This document shows, in pieces, positions 24,031-32,022 of a DNA stretch of 49,430 nt (positions are counted from its first letter, which is position 1; each line of letters begins with the position of its first letter). Both the position numbers and the translations under genes were made by a program. The stretch is from Collinsella sp. (GTDB taxonomy: Bacteria; Actinomycetota; Coriobacteriia; Coriobacteriales; Coriobacteriaceae), in contig JAGZEK010000020.1 in assembly GCA_018368345.1 (NCBI GenBank), positions 1-49,430 on the forward strand. The letters are read 5' to 3'. Below the pieces are notes generated by a model. It did not search any database, was not told the origin of the DNA, and was given only the letters and a program-made list of their open reading frames with translations.

Positions 24031-25409
24031 GCGACCTTCTGACTCCTCAGACCACGAAGCGCGCTTACACCAGAAGCAAATAAAATCGCAAAGACAATCG
24101 CCCAGTTCTTGCAGCCAAATACCGGAATATGAACGATTGCATGGTCATGCATAACAACGAAATAACCCAGAACAACCACCAGAGGCAGCGCCATGAGCAG
24201 TGACTGGATCAACATCTTGCGACGACGACCACCTTGCGCTCCGCCCCGTATCGAGCAAACGAGCACGGCAATCCAAATCGCCAATACGGCAGCAAACGAA
24301 ACAAGACAAACAACGTTCGAGATCATCGCATAACCAGCAGTTGAGCAAATGGCGAACAGCTGCGGGCTCATGCTATAAAACTCCTTCAAAATCTGAGGCC
24401 AGTCAGCCTGGGGCAACAGTGACGAAGTCCCATGCGCAGACCAAAGGCCCATCTCGCCCAGAACGTTCGAAAAGACCTCGTTCCAGCCCAGCACAAACGC
24501 CGCGACAACCCATTTCATCGCCCAGGTAAACACAAACGAAAGCCCAAACCCAAAGAGCGCCTGCAGCATCGTGACGACGCAGCGCTTGGGGCGCTCGCCC
24601 TCGGGGAGCGCAATGAAGGCGAAAAAGCAATGCAGGGCGACAACAGCGGCAGGAATCGTTAAAAAGTCAAGAAACGAAAACACGGCACCCGTCGCAATCG
24701 ACCAAAGGACAAGACGGCTTGTAAAAGCCCGTGCGTTCGGAGCCGACCCCAAACGAAGACTCATACAAGACATCATGATGAGCGCAACAAAGAACGAGAT
24801 GCACAGAAGCAGATCACCGATAAAATTGAAAAACAGATTGGTTGAAAACAACAGGATTACAACGAAACCCAACGTCAATAGCTTTGAAAATCGCTTCCGC
24901 AAGGCAACGTAAGCGCAAGCGGATCCGGCAATCGCCAGAGCGGCCGCAGGCACCACGACAACGTCGATACCGCCAATAAACAGGCAGGCATTCGTAAGTA
25001 GCTGCCATCCATGCCAATACCGGTAATACTGCTGATGCGTAATCCCGTTGGCTTTCGTAACGTCATCAATCTCGGCAACAGCCATCGTCTTAAACGGAGA
25101 ACCTTGGTCCTTTTGCCGTGCGACTTCAATGACAAAACGATTGTTATCAAAGCAAACAGGACCAGCTGCAACACGGTGGTCGTAGACATACATGTCAGTC
25201 AACAGGGCCGAGGACTCCGAACCCTGCGCATGCGACTCGATAACGGGCCTCGGTAGGCAATTCGCTGCGGTATTGCTCAGGACAAATGCGACCTGAAAAA
25301 CCAAAAACAGCAACATGACCTTGACGGAAAGGCTATCGGCAAGGGAGGCTAAACGAGTTTTATTCACAGGCCATCCAAACAGAAAGATTGCGTCCACAAG
25401 AATCGGCAC
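24027..25409 (-). CDS. Polytopic membrane protein of unknown function, GT-C-like layout
   Basis: About 460 residues with ten or so hydrophobic helices. The first external loop is long (NTAANCLPRPVIESHA to QQYYRYWHGWQLLTN). YYRYWHGWQ at the membrane edge recurs in uncharacterised Actinobacteria proteins with a GT-C-like shape. No clear DE or DxD pair is seen, so enzyme activity is unproven. The listed start is a GTG at 25409 with a poor ribosome-binding site; the GTG at 25367 (VNKTRLASL) with GGATGG upstream is an alternative. The 3' end overlaps the convergent acyltransferase by 4 bp. Confidence 0.6.
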   Translation of the reverse strand: MPILVDAIFLFGWPVNKTRLASLADSLSVKVMLLFLVFQVAFVLSNTAANCLPRPVIESHAQGSESSALLTDMYVYDHRVAAGPVCFDNNRFVIEVARQKDQGSPFKTMAVAEIDDVTKANGITHQQYYRYWHGWQLLTNACLFIGGIDVVVVPAAALAIAGSACAYVALRKRFSKLLTLGFVVILLFSTNLFFNFIGDLLLCISFFVALIMMSCMSLRLGSAPNARAFTSRLVLWSIATGAVFSFLDFLTIPAAVVALHCFFAFIALPEGERPKRCVVTMLQALFGFGLSFVFTWAMKWVVAAFVLGWNEVFSNVLGEMGLWSAHGTSSLLPQADWPQILKEFYSMSPQLFAICSTAGYAMISNVVCLVSFAAVLAIWIAVLVCSIRGGAQGGRRRKMLIQSLLMALPLVVVLGYFVVMHDHAIVHIPVFGCKNWAIVFAILFASGVSALRGLRSQKVA

Positions 25410-25533
25410 TTATGTAATACCACAATGCGCGCTTGCAATCTCGCCACGCACACAAGTCAACCAGGCTTGTAGCAAACGTTCTTGGTGATTAGCGGAACAT
25501 TACCCGCGGGCGCCCGCCTACGCTTACAATAGA

Positions 25534-25551
25534 CGTGTCCCATGGGACACG
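25534..25551. promoter_or_regulatory. 18-bp perfect palindrome upstream of a glycosyltransferase gene
   Basis: CGTGTCCCATGGGACACG reads the same on both strands. It lies just after a TTACAAT hexamer region (25524-25530) and 53 bp before the ATG at 25605, the right place for an operator at the transcription start. The rest of the 195-bp gap shows nothing else clear. Confidence 0.6.
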
Positions 25552-25604
25552 CTGTTTATTCCGCAGGGCCGATATGCTGCCCACGCGAAAGGATATTCTC
25601 GTTC

Positions 25605-26624
25605 ATGACTTCCACCCTTCCCGCCCCCATAGACAAGCTCGCCATCGTCGTCGTTACGTACAAGCGCCAGGAACTCCTGGCCAACTTGTTCGACTCTATG
25701 ACCGAGCTCACGGCAACGCCCTGGCGCATCGTGATTGTCGATAACGAGAATTCGCGCGAGACCGAGGCCATGTGCACCGCATTCAACGAGCGCCTCGCCA
25801 ACCTGTGGGGCATCGACACCGAGCAGCCCGACGCGCAGGGCGGCACCGACCGTGTCATCTACGCCCCGCAGCTTGAAAACGGCGGCGGTGCAGGCGGCTT
25901 CTCCGCCGGCACTAAATGCGCCTACGACCTGGGCGCCCAGTGGTTCTGGGTGATGGACGACGACGTGCTCGTCATCCCCGAAGGCATCGAGCGTCTTGCC
26001 AAGTGGACCGACCGCTACGATGTCATCCAGGGTTCGCGCCTGGACTTTGACGGCGGCGCTTTCTTTTGGCAGTACCAGCTCATCCTCTCGCTCGGCATCC
26101 CTAACCCTATCGCCAAGTGGGATCTGGGTCCCGAGGGCTACCGCGCCATGAACCAGCTGTGCTTTGAGGGCGGCATGTTCTCGCGCCGCGTGGTCGACAA
26201 GATTGGCCTGCCCGACGCGCGCTTCTTTATCTACGGCGACGATGCCTGCTACGGCTACGTAGCCAGCCAGCACTTCCCCGCCGCCGTTGTGGCCGACCTG
26301 GTGCTCAAGCGCGCCCGCGCCGTCTCTAACTGGGATATCGCCGGCAAGCGCCAGCTCAACTCTACGAGCGACACCAACCGCTACTACATCATGCGCAACC
26401 GCGGTTATCTGGCCCGCTACATGCAGATTTACGGCGACTATCACCCCGTGCTGTTCCGTCTGGGCAACGCCGCGACCTTCTGCAAGGAATTCATTCGCCT
26501 GGCTGCCGTTGACAAGTGCTTTAAGACCGGTATTCCGGCGCTGCGCCGAGGCATGAAGGACGCCCGCAAGATCATCAAGGATCCCAACTGGAAGCCCATG
26601 CCGCCCATGAAGGACACCGAGTAA
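25605..26624 (+). CDS. GT2 glycosyltransferase, galactofuranosyl/rhamnosyl-transferase-like
   Basis: The 339-residue protein begins MTSTLPAPIDKLAIVVVTYK. IVIVDNENSRETEA binds the nucleotide, GGAGGFSAGTKCAYDLG and WFWVMDDDVLVIPEG follow, and the triple Asp is the metal site of this GT2 branch, whose members include GlfT-like galactofuranosyl- and rhamnosyltransferases. FFIYGDDACYGYV provides the usual downstream acidic motif. I chose the ATG at 25605 (AAAGGA upstream) over 25542, whose extra 21 residues would be translated through the palindrome. It stands alone, with the next gene convergent. Confidence 0.82.
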   Translation: MTSTLPAPIDKLAIVVVTYKRQELLANLFDSMTELTATPWRIVIVDNENSRETEAMCTAFNERLANLWGIDTEQPDAQGGTDRVIYAPQLENGGGAGGFSAGTKCAYDLGAQWFWVMDDDVLVIPEGIERLAKWTDRYDVIQGSRLDFDGGAFFWQYQLILSLGIPNPIAKWDLGPEGYRAMNQLCFEGGMFSRRVVDKIGLPDARFFIYGDDACYGYVASQHFPAAVVADLVLKRARAVSNWDIAGKRQLNSTSDTNRYYIMRNRGYLARYMQIYGDYHPVLFRLGNAATFCKEFIRLAAVDKCFKTGIPALRRGMKDARKIIKDPNWKPMPPMKDTE

Positions 26625-26648
26625 CGGAAGCCGGAAACACCTCGGCGC

Positions 26649-28445
26649 TTAAAGCCGCTGGCACACCGTAGCCACATGCTGCCCATCAAAACCGAACCCC
26701 CAGCGCATGCGACCCACGCCGGGGCGCGGTACACGGATTTCGTCGATGCTGTCGCGCTCTATGTCGAGTAGCGACTGCACGGCCAGCAATTCCAGGCCCA
26801 GCGCATCCACATCGGGATCATACATCAAGTTAATCGTTATCAGCGGGCGCTCGTCCAGCATGCCAATCGTATCTGCTACGTCGAACACAGCACCCGTAGG
26901 GAAAACCTGGATGTCCCAGCGACCCGCACCACACTTTCGCCTCGAGGCAGGATTGGCATAGCCCGGCAAGCCAAAGCAGAGCCCCTGCAAGAGCAGATGA
27001 TATGGTAGCGGCTTATCTGGGTCGGTCTCACCGATTCCCGCATCCCCCAGGATGCGGCTTAGCGCCCGCCTCACCGTATCCTCGTTCCCACGGCACAGCC
27101 CGTCGCGAAACGCATCGACGTCTCGAATGTCTTCGGCAGCGCACTCAAACCACTCAACAATCACTAGACGCAAGGCCTGGCGAAGCTCGTTATTGGGCAA
27201 CCGCAAGGCACGGAGGCGATTGCCATGTTCTGGCTCCTCAGTCATATCTGTCGTCAGGAAGCCTGACAGATACAGCGCCGTCCACAGGCCATCATCAGGC
27301 GAGACATCTGGCTCTGCAGTGCCCAAACAAAGCGAAACCTCAGCGCACCCATGGGCCTCGAGCAAATCGAACAAGACCGAAAGGCGGTCGAGATTCCACC
27401 CGGCAACTACCCTACTCAAGCAGTCCGCATACCCATACAGATCGGCGCGCACAGGCACCGTGCAGCCTCGGTCCAGAAAACCGATCACACGCGCTGGACT
27501 CGAGCAATAAGCCCTACCAAACCGATATCCCTCGAGCCATTCACGCGCATCATCAAGGTATTCCTCGCGCCCAGCATGATTCAGCAGAGCCTCGACCTCG
27601 GCATCCGAAAAGCCGAACCAACGGTCACACCAGGTCGAAAGCGGCGTCGTCAGACAATACGAGCAGCCATGCAAAGAAAGCGCCGCTTCAGCAGGGCCGG
27701 GACACTTCCCCATCAGGCACGCAAAGCGTAGCGAACGACCCGCGGCAGCAATGGCGTCAAACAGCACACGGTCAAGTAGTTCTGCCGGATCGGCGTCGGA
27801 AGCGTCCCTCGCGCTCGCACGGCGAGACCACGCCGCATCGTACCCATCAACGAGCAATACAACCTGCTCATCGCAGGCAATCTCCAGCAGCTCTATGAGC
27901 ACACCGAGCACCGAGTCAACCTCGTCCGCGCTCGCCACGCCACGCGCGACGCGTTCGATGTGACGCACCTTATCTCGAGCTAAATCCGGAGCCTCCAAGA
28001 GCGCCAACAGGCGGGCGCACTCGCCCGAAAGAGCATCGCGCACGACGCCGGCAATAGCGGCGCCACACCTCGCAGCGCCAGAAAAGTCCAGCGATATCAC
28101 CGGATAGCAAGCGTACTCATCCCGATAACGCCCGCCGTCCGCATCCCAAATCTGAGCATCGGCAAACGAGCTCCGACCGGCACGACCGACCGCGGGACGC
28201 TCCAGAAAAGCCCTGAGCATCGACAAGTTCATGCTCTTGCCAAAACCCTCGGGTCGACAGCACACCACAACGGACGCGTCGCAGTCCAACACATCGGCAA
28301 TAAACATGGTCTTGTCAACCAGCATGCAACGACCAATGGCATCGGCAAAATCATGTACACCGACCGGCATAACCGCATCATCGACATGGTTGACAAGCCG
28401 TACGCCAAAAGTATCGGCACTGTTGCAATACTCCTGTTCAGACAC
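26649..28445 (-). CDS. AAA-ATPase-like protein with a decayed PD-(D/E)XK nuclease domain
   Basis: This 598-residue protein starts at GTG 28445, with AGGGAGAAG five bases upstream. Its N-terminal half matches the AAA-ATPase-like/DUF1703 family: DFADAIGRCMLVDKTMFI, a P-loop variant RPEGFGKSMNLSMLRAFLE (GFGKS where most have RFGKT), and VVLLVDGYDAAW as Walker B. The C-terminal region has GAGRWDIQVFPTGAVFD, like the first nuclease motif, but the usual E-x-K strand (IEFK) is not visible; ITINLMYDPD stands in its place. The nuclease may be inactive. The family's role is unknown to me. It sits alone. Confidence 0.7.
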   Translation of the reverse strand: MSEQEYCNSADTFGVRLVNHVDDAVMPVGVHDFADAIGRCMLVDKTMFIADVLDCDASVVVCCRPEGFGKSMNLSMLRAFLERPAVGRAGRSSFADAQIWDADGGRYRDEYACYPVISLDFSGAARCGAAIAGVVRDALSGECARLLALLEAPDLARDKVRHIERVARGVASADEVDSVLGVLIELLEIACDEQVVLLVDGYDAAWSRRASARDASDADPAELLDRVLFDAIAAAGRSLRFACLMGKCPGPAEAALSLHGCSYCLTTPLSTWCDRWFGFSDAEVEALLNHAGREEYLDDAREWLEGYRFGRAYCSSPARVIGFLDRGCTVPVRADLYGYADCLSRVVAGWNLDRLSVLFDLLEAHGCAEVSLCLGTAEPDVSPDDGLWTALYLSGFLTTDMTEEPEHGNRLRALRLPNNELRQALRLVIVEWFECAAEDIRDVDAFRDGLCRGNEDTVRRALSRILGDAGIGETDPDKPLPYHLLLQGLCFGLPGYANPASRRKCGAGRWDIQVFPTGAVFDVADTIGMLDERPLITINLMYDPDVDALGLELLAVQSLLDIERDSIDEIRVPRPGVGRMRWGFGFDGQHVATVCQRL

Positions 28446-28576
28446 TGTAACTTCTCCCTAAAACGTAGCACGAGGCCCATTGTAGCGAGCAGTTCAAGCA
28501 CAACGCTGCATCCGCGCAAAGGCATCGGGCAACGGTAGGAACAAAGGCCTTGAGGGGGCATAACTAATCGTTGCAC

Positions 28577-28614
28577 AACAAAACGGGGCCCGACGCATTC
28601 GCACCGGACCCCGT
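28577..28614 (-). terminator. Terminator of the LPxTG surface protein gene
   Basis: On the minus strand ACGGGG-T-CCG and CGG-G-CCCCGT form a stem around GTGCGAATGCGT, followed by TTTTGTTG. It lies after the stop at 28647. Confidence 0.75.
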
Positions 28615-28646
28615 CCCGACTCTTTAGTTATCTGGCAACCGAGAGG

Positions 28647-30416
28647 CTACTCCTCCGAGCTGTCCTCCCCAGAAGCCTTCTTCTGCTGATCGAGCTTATG
28701 CTTACCACTTACGATAGACGTAGCACCCAGTGTGGCCAAGCTCGCGCTGGCAAGGCTCGCCATCACGATCAAGTCGCCCGTCTTGGGCATGTTGCCGCCA
28801 GATGACTTGGTTGTGGTGGTCGTGGTGGTCACCGTTTTGGAGTCATTTTGCTCCTGGACTTGGTTGTCAGCACCGCTCTTGTCGTCGTCTTCGGACTGTT
28901 TCTTTTCGCCCTCGGTCTTGCTCTCGTCCTTCTTCTGAGCGGACTTGTCGTCCTTCTCCCCAGAGCTAGAACCCTTATCGGATTCGGTCTTCTCGGAAGC
29001 CTTGTCCTTGGAGTCGCCCTTTGCGGCCTCGGTCTTTTCCGTGGAAACCTGATCAGAGTTGTCCTTGTTCTGGGCCGAGCCGTTATTGACGCCAGCCATC
29101 AGCGAAGAACCCAGCGTAGAACCAAGCTGCTCGGAGAAAGAAGGCTTCTTGTCCGGCGAAGCAACGGGAGCGTCCGGCGCTTTATTCGAGTCGTCCTTGG
29201 AAGCATCGGAATCAGAAGCGGCGCCAGTGTTAGAGTCATTGCTAGAACCAGTATCGGCGGAAGAATCGCTCGAGCCAGTGGAAGAGTCAGAGGAACCAGC
29301 GTCGGTCGAACCAGAAGCGTCGCTGTCCGTATTGCCGGCAGAGCTTGAAGACGAATCGCCCGCAGCAGAGCCGTTCGAATTGGAGCCGTTCGAGGTAGAG
29401 CCGTCGTTGGTAGTGCCACCAGCAGAGCCATTACCGTCAGCATCGGTCGAGGGCGCATCCATCCTGTCATCGTTAGCATCGTCACTCGAGTCGTCATTCG
29501 AATCAGGTGTCGGCGAGGGCGCCGGTGTGGGCTCGGACTGCACGGGCGTCGCGGCGGCAGCCTCGTCCTCGGCGATATAAACCAAGCAGTCCTTCAGCTC
29601 GTTGCGGTAGCGGTTCTTCCAGCCCTCATGATACTGGGGCTGACTCGAAAACTTAGTGGCGACATTGTTGACCACACTATTGGAGAGCGCCGTCACAAAC
29701 TCGCGGTCGGACATATCGTTGGAAAGATTCGCCCAGCGGAAGAAGTCCCTGCAACCACCGGTGCCGCACATGTTGGTGATGCTCCACACCATGCCCTTGA
29801 CGCAATCGGCGCGGCCCGAAATATCAATGCCCAGGCCGCTCTTGAGCCACGCCTCGGTCACCGCATAGTACGAGTTGTACGCATAGGCATCTTGAAGTGC
29901 TGAGAACTCAACAGGATCGGTGTTGTACGCACCTTGGAAGGCATCCTGAGCGATATGGCCCAACTCGGTGAGCTGACCGTTCTCGTACATGGCATTGCTC
30001 GTGTTGGAAATCTCGCTGCCGCGATCAATCGCATCCTTGAGCATGCTGTATTTTTCAGGGCTGTAGTTGTAGACCTGCTTCATAAACGGAATGAGCGACC
30101 AGCGGCGATCAAACTGATAGTAGCCCAGTGCGTTATAGCCGTCACCGTACGAAAAGCCCTGGTTGTAGTTGCCATGGCTCTCGTACTTGGTAAAGTACTT
30201 CATCTCGGGAGTCACGTTGACAAACGAAACGCCCTGGACCGACCTCAGCACGCCCGAGAAGGACTGCTGGGTGTAGAGACCCTTATCGATATCGGTGGCA
30301 TCCGAGGCAACGCCCGGCGTGGGCTCCTCGGCAGCGGCGGGTGCCGGCGCGGAAACGGCGCCAAACGAAAGCGCCAACGTCAGGCCCGCGACAATAGCAG
30401 AATGCTTGGGCTGCAT
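28647..30416 (-). CDS. LPxTG-type wall-anchored protein with putative muralytic N-terminal domain
   Basis: The 589-residue protein has a signal peptide (1-29, ending APAAAEE) and a globular domain (about 50-280). YFTKYESHGNYNQGFSYG and NALGYYQFDRRWSLIPF have the look of lysozyme-like enzymes, with a Glu in YES followed by GYYQF; this is a guess from pattern. A long Ser/Asp/Gly/Asn-rich stretch (about 290-410) and a Lys/Glu/Asp-rich stretch (about 410-535) span the wall. The end is MPKTGD, a hydrophobic helix and a Lys-rich tail: a sortase signal with Met in place of Leu. GGGAGGATCTT precedes the ATG at 30416. Confidence 0.8.
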   Translation of the reverse strand: MQPKHSAIVAGLTLALSFGAVSAPAPAAAEEPTPGVASDATDIDKGLYTQQSFSGVLRSVQGVSFVNVTPEMKYFTKYESHGNYNQGFSYGDGYNALGYYQFDRRWSLIPFMKQVYNYSPEKYSMLKDAIDRGSEISNTSNAMYENGQLTELGHIAQDAFQGAYNTDPVEFSALQDAYAYNSYYAVTEAWLKSGLGIDISGRADCVKGMVWSITNMCGTGGCRDFFRWANLSNDMSDREFVTALSNSVVNNVATKFSSQPQYHEGWKNRYRNELKDCLVYIAEDEAAAATPVQSEPTPAPSPTPDSNDDSSDDANDDRMDAPSTDADGNGSAGGTTNDGSTSNGSNSNGSAAGDSSSSSAGNTDSDASGSTDAGSSDSSTGSSDSSADTGSSNDSNTGAASDSDASKDDSNKAPDAPVASPDKKPSFSEQLGSTLGSSLMAGVNNGSAQNKDNSDQVSTEKTEAAKGDSKDKASEKTESDKGSSSGEKDDKSAQKKDESKTEGEKKQSEDDDKSGADNQVQEQNDSKTVTTTTTTTKSSGGNMPKTGDLIVMASLASASLATLGATSIVSGKHKLDQQKKASGEDSSEE

Positions 30417-30555
30417 AAGATCCTCCCTGCATTGGTGTAATTAAAGTTCAGTTTGCAAAGATAAAAATCAGTATTGCAGCTCGCCCGTTGTTACACAACA
30501 ACCCCTCGGTAAACGGCAACAACCCTCCGCGAAATCTTAAGGAATTGCGCTCAAC

Positions 30556-30987
30556 CTACAGCTTAATGTCAAAGTTGATCTCGGGAACGGCGGCCAAGTC
30601 GGCCAACGTCACGCCGTCGACGTACTTTTCGATCACGTCGTCCAAACCGCGCCAGAACTTGACGGTCGAGCAAAGATCGCTGCGAGTGCAGCTGTTGTCG
30701 ATGCCATCGCACGCCACTGGAGCCGTGCTGCCCTCGACGGCGCGCAGGATGTCGCCGGCACGCACCTCGGCTGGATCCTTGGCCATCATGTAGCCGCCGC
30801 CCTTGCCGCGCACGCTCTTAAGCAGGCCCGCCTTCATAAGCGGACGAACCAGCTGCTCCAAATACTTTTGTGAGATATGCTCGCGGTCGGCAGCCTCGCG
30901 CAGGGCAATCTTGCCCTCGGCGTCACCAAGCGCTGCGATATAGATCATCAGACGGAGGGCATAGCGGCCCTTAGAAGAAATGAGCAT
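30556..30987 (-). CDS. Rrf2-family regulator with Fe-S ligands, likely SUF operon repressor
   Basis: The 143-residue protein begins MLISSKGRYALRLMIYIAAL, the Rrf2 winged-helix start. ISQKYLEQLVRPLMKAGLL is the recognition region and SVRGKGGGYMMAKDP the wing. Three cysteines (93, 100, 106; VACDGIDNSCTRSDLC) match the [2Fe-2S] ligand region of IscR-like members, with spacing x6/x5. It is divergent from sufC, 222 bp away, so it most likely senses Fe-S status and controls the operon and itself. The ATG at 30987 follows GAGAGGGTAGGT. The longer frame to 31038 lacks family-like sequence. Confidence 0.88.
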   Translation of the reverse strand: MLISSKGRYALRLMIYIAALGDAEGKIALREAADREHISQKYLEQLVRPLMKAGLLKSVRGKGGGYMMAKDPAEVRAGDILRAVEGSTAPVACDGIDNSCTRSDLCSTVKFWRGLDDVIEKYVDGVTLADLAAVPEINFDIKL

Positions 30988-31020
30988 ACCTACCCTCTCA
31001 TCGTTGCCGAGACAAAATAC

Positions 31021-31067
31021 CAGGCTTGTTTGTCCCAAATCTTATGCACGCGGGGCAAACAAGCCTG
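31021..31067. promoter_or_regulatory. Perfect 12-bp inverted repeat between the Rrf2 gene and sufC
   Basis: CAGGCTTGTTTG (31021-31032) and CAAACAAGCCTG (31056-31067) are exact inverse copies separated by 23 bp. It is 34 bp upstream of the Rrf2 ATG, beside a TATTTT hexamer on the minus strand. It could be a long operator or an RNA hairpin in the suf leader. Confidence 0.7.
31029..31044. repeat. TTTGTCCCAAATCTTA motif, copy 1
   Basis: An exact 16-bp match to 36458-36473. A weaker copy (TATGTCCCACATCTAA) is at 31073-31088, 44 bp away. It overlaps the probable Rrf2 gene promoter. Confidence 0.7.
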
Positions 31068-31101
31068 ATTATTATGTCCCACATCTAAAAAGTCGAGTGG
31101 A

Positions 31102-31125
31102 TTAGTCGGGTTTTCCCTTGACTAA
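31102..31125 (+). promoter_or_regulatory. Candidate suf promoter/operator
   Basis: TTAGTC (31102-31107) and GACTAA (31120-31125) form an inverted repeat spaced by 12 bp that overlaps TTGACT (31118-31123), a good -35 box. Rrf2-type operators often contain GACTAA-like half-sites. No strong -10 is seen at the ideal spacing. Confidence 0.4.
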
Positions 31126-31209
31126 CGCCGAACCCATAGTAACTTTATTCCGAGAAGATTCCTAGGGTTTAGTACACCTATGAGTACACCATATACAGAG
31201 AGGGACAGC

Positions 31210-32010
31210 ATGAGCGCAAATCCGCTGCTTTCCATCGAAGGTCTGACCGCCTCCGTGGACGAGAAGACCATCCTCCACAACGTCAACCTCAACGTCGCCG
31301 CCGGCGAGACCCACGTTCTGATGGGACCCAACGGCGCCGGCAAGTCCACCCTCGGCCACCTGGTCATGGGCGACCCCGTTTACACGGTCAACGACGGCCG
31401 CATCGTCTTTGACGGCCAGGACATCACTGAGCTCACCACCGACAAGCGCTCGCGCGCCGGCCTGTTCCTGAGCTTCCAGGCCCCGGTCGAGATTCCGGGC
31501 GTGCCGCTGTCGAGCTTTTTGCGCGCCAGCATCGCCGGCCGCCCCGGCCTGGAGATGAAGGGCAAGGAGTTCCGCCGTCGCGTCAAGGAGCTCGCGGCAG
31601 AGCTCAACATGGATACCGCCTACCTCAACCGCGAGCTGGGCGTGGGCTTCTCGGGCGGCGAGAAGAAGAAGGTCGAGATGCTCCAGCTCCTGTTGCTGCA
31701 GCCCAAGCTCGCCATCCTCGACGAGACCGACTCGGGCCTAGACGTCGACGCCCTGTCCACCGTCAGCCACGGCATGGACGCCTACCGCAAGAGCTGCGAC
31801 GGCTCCATGCTCATTATCACGCACAACACGCGCATCCTGGAGCACTTGGATGTCGACCGCGTCCACGTTATGGTCAAGGGTCACATCGTGCGCGAGGACG
31901 ACGCCTCGCTCATCCCCTGGATCGACAAGAACGGCTTTGAGACCTTCGAGCGCGAGGCCGCCGAGCAGCGCGCCCAGGCCGAGGCCGCCGCTGCCGAGCA
32001 GCAGGCGTAA
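31210..32010 (+). CDS. sufC: Fe-S cluster assembly ATPase SufC
   Basis: The 266-residue ABC-type ATPase has GPNGAGKST (Walker A), GFSGGEKKKVEMLQLLLL (signature) and LAILDETDSGLDVDAL (Walker B, with the SufC-type DETDSGLD). SufC powers shape changes in the SufBCD scaffold during cluster building. The ATG at 31210 has GAGAGGGAC upstream; the ATG at 31180 has a poorer site. It is the first gene of sufC-B-D-S-U. Confidence 0.96.
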   Translation: MSANPLLSIEGLTASVDEKTILHNVNLNVAAGETHVLMGPNGAGKSTLGHLVMGDPVYTVNDGRIVFDGQDITELTTDKRSRAGLFLSFQAPVEIPGVPLSSFLRASIAGRPGLEMKGKEFRRRVKELAAELNMDTAYLNRELGVGFSGGEKKKVEMLQLLLLQPKLAILDETDSGLDVDALSTVSHGMDAYRKSCDGSMLIITHNTRILEHLDVDRVHVMVKGHIVREDDASLIPWIDKNGFETFEREAAEQRAQAEAAAAEQQA

Positions 32011-32022
32011 AGGGGCGACGCA

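Noticed and set aside
24200..24912. Short plus-strand frames opposite the membrane protein at 24027-25409
   Set aside because: They are rich in Arg, Ser and Pro as expected for antisense of hydrophobic coding sequence and lack starts with good sites.
30488..30793. Plus-strand frame opposite the Rrf2 gene
   Set aside because: It overlaps a clear Rrf2 gene and has no motif or ribosome-binding site.
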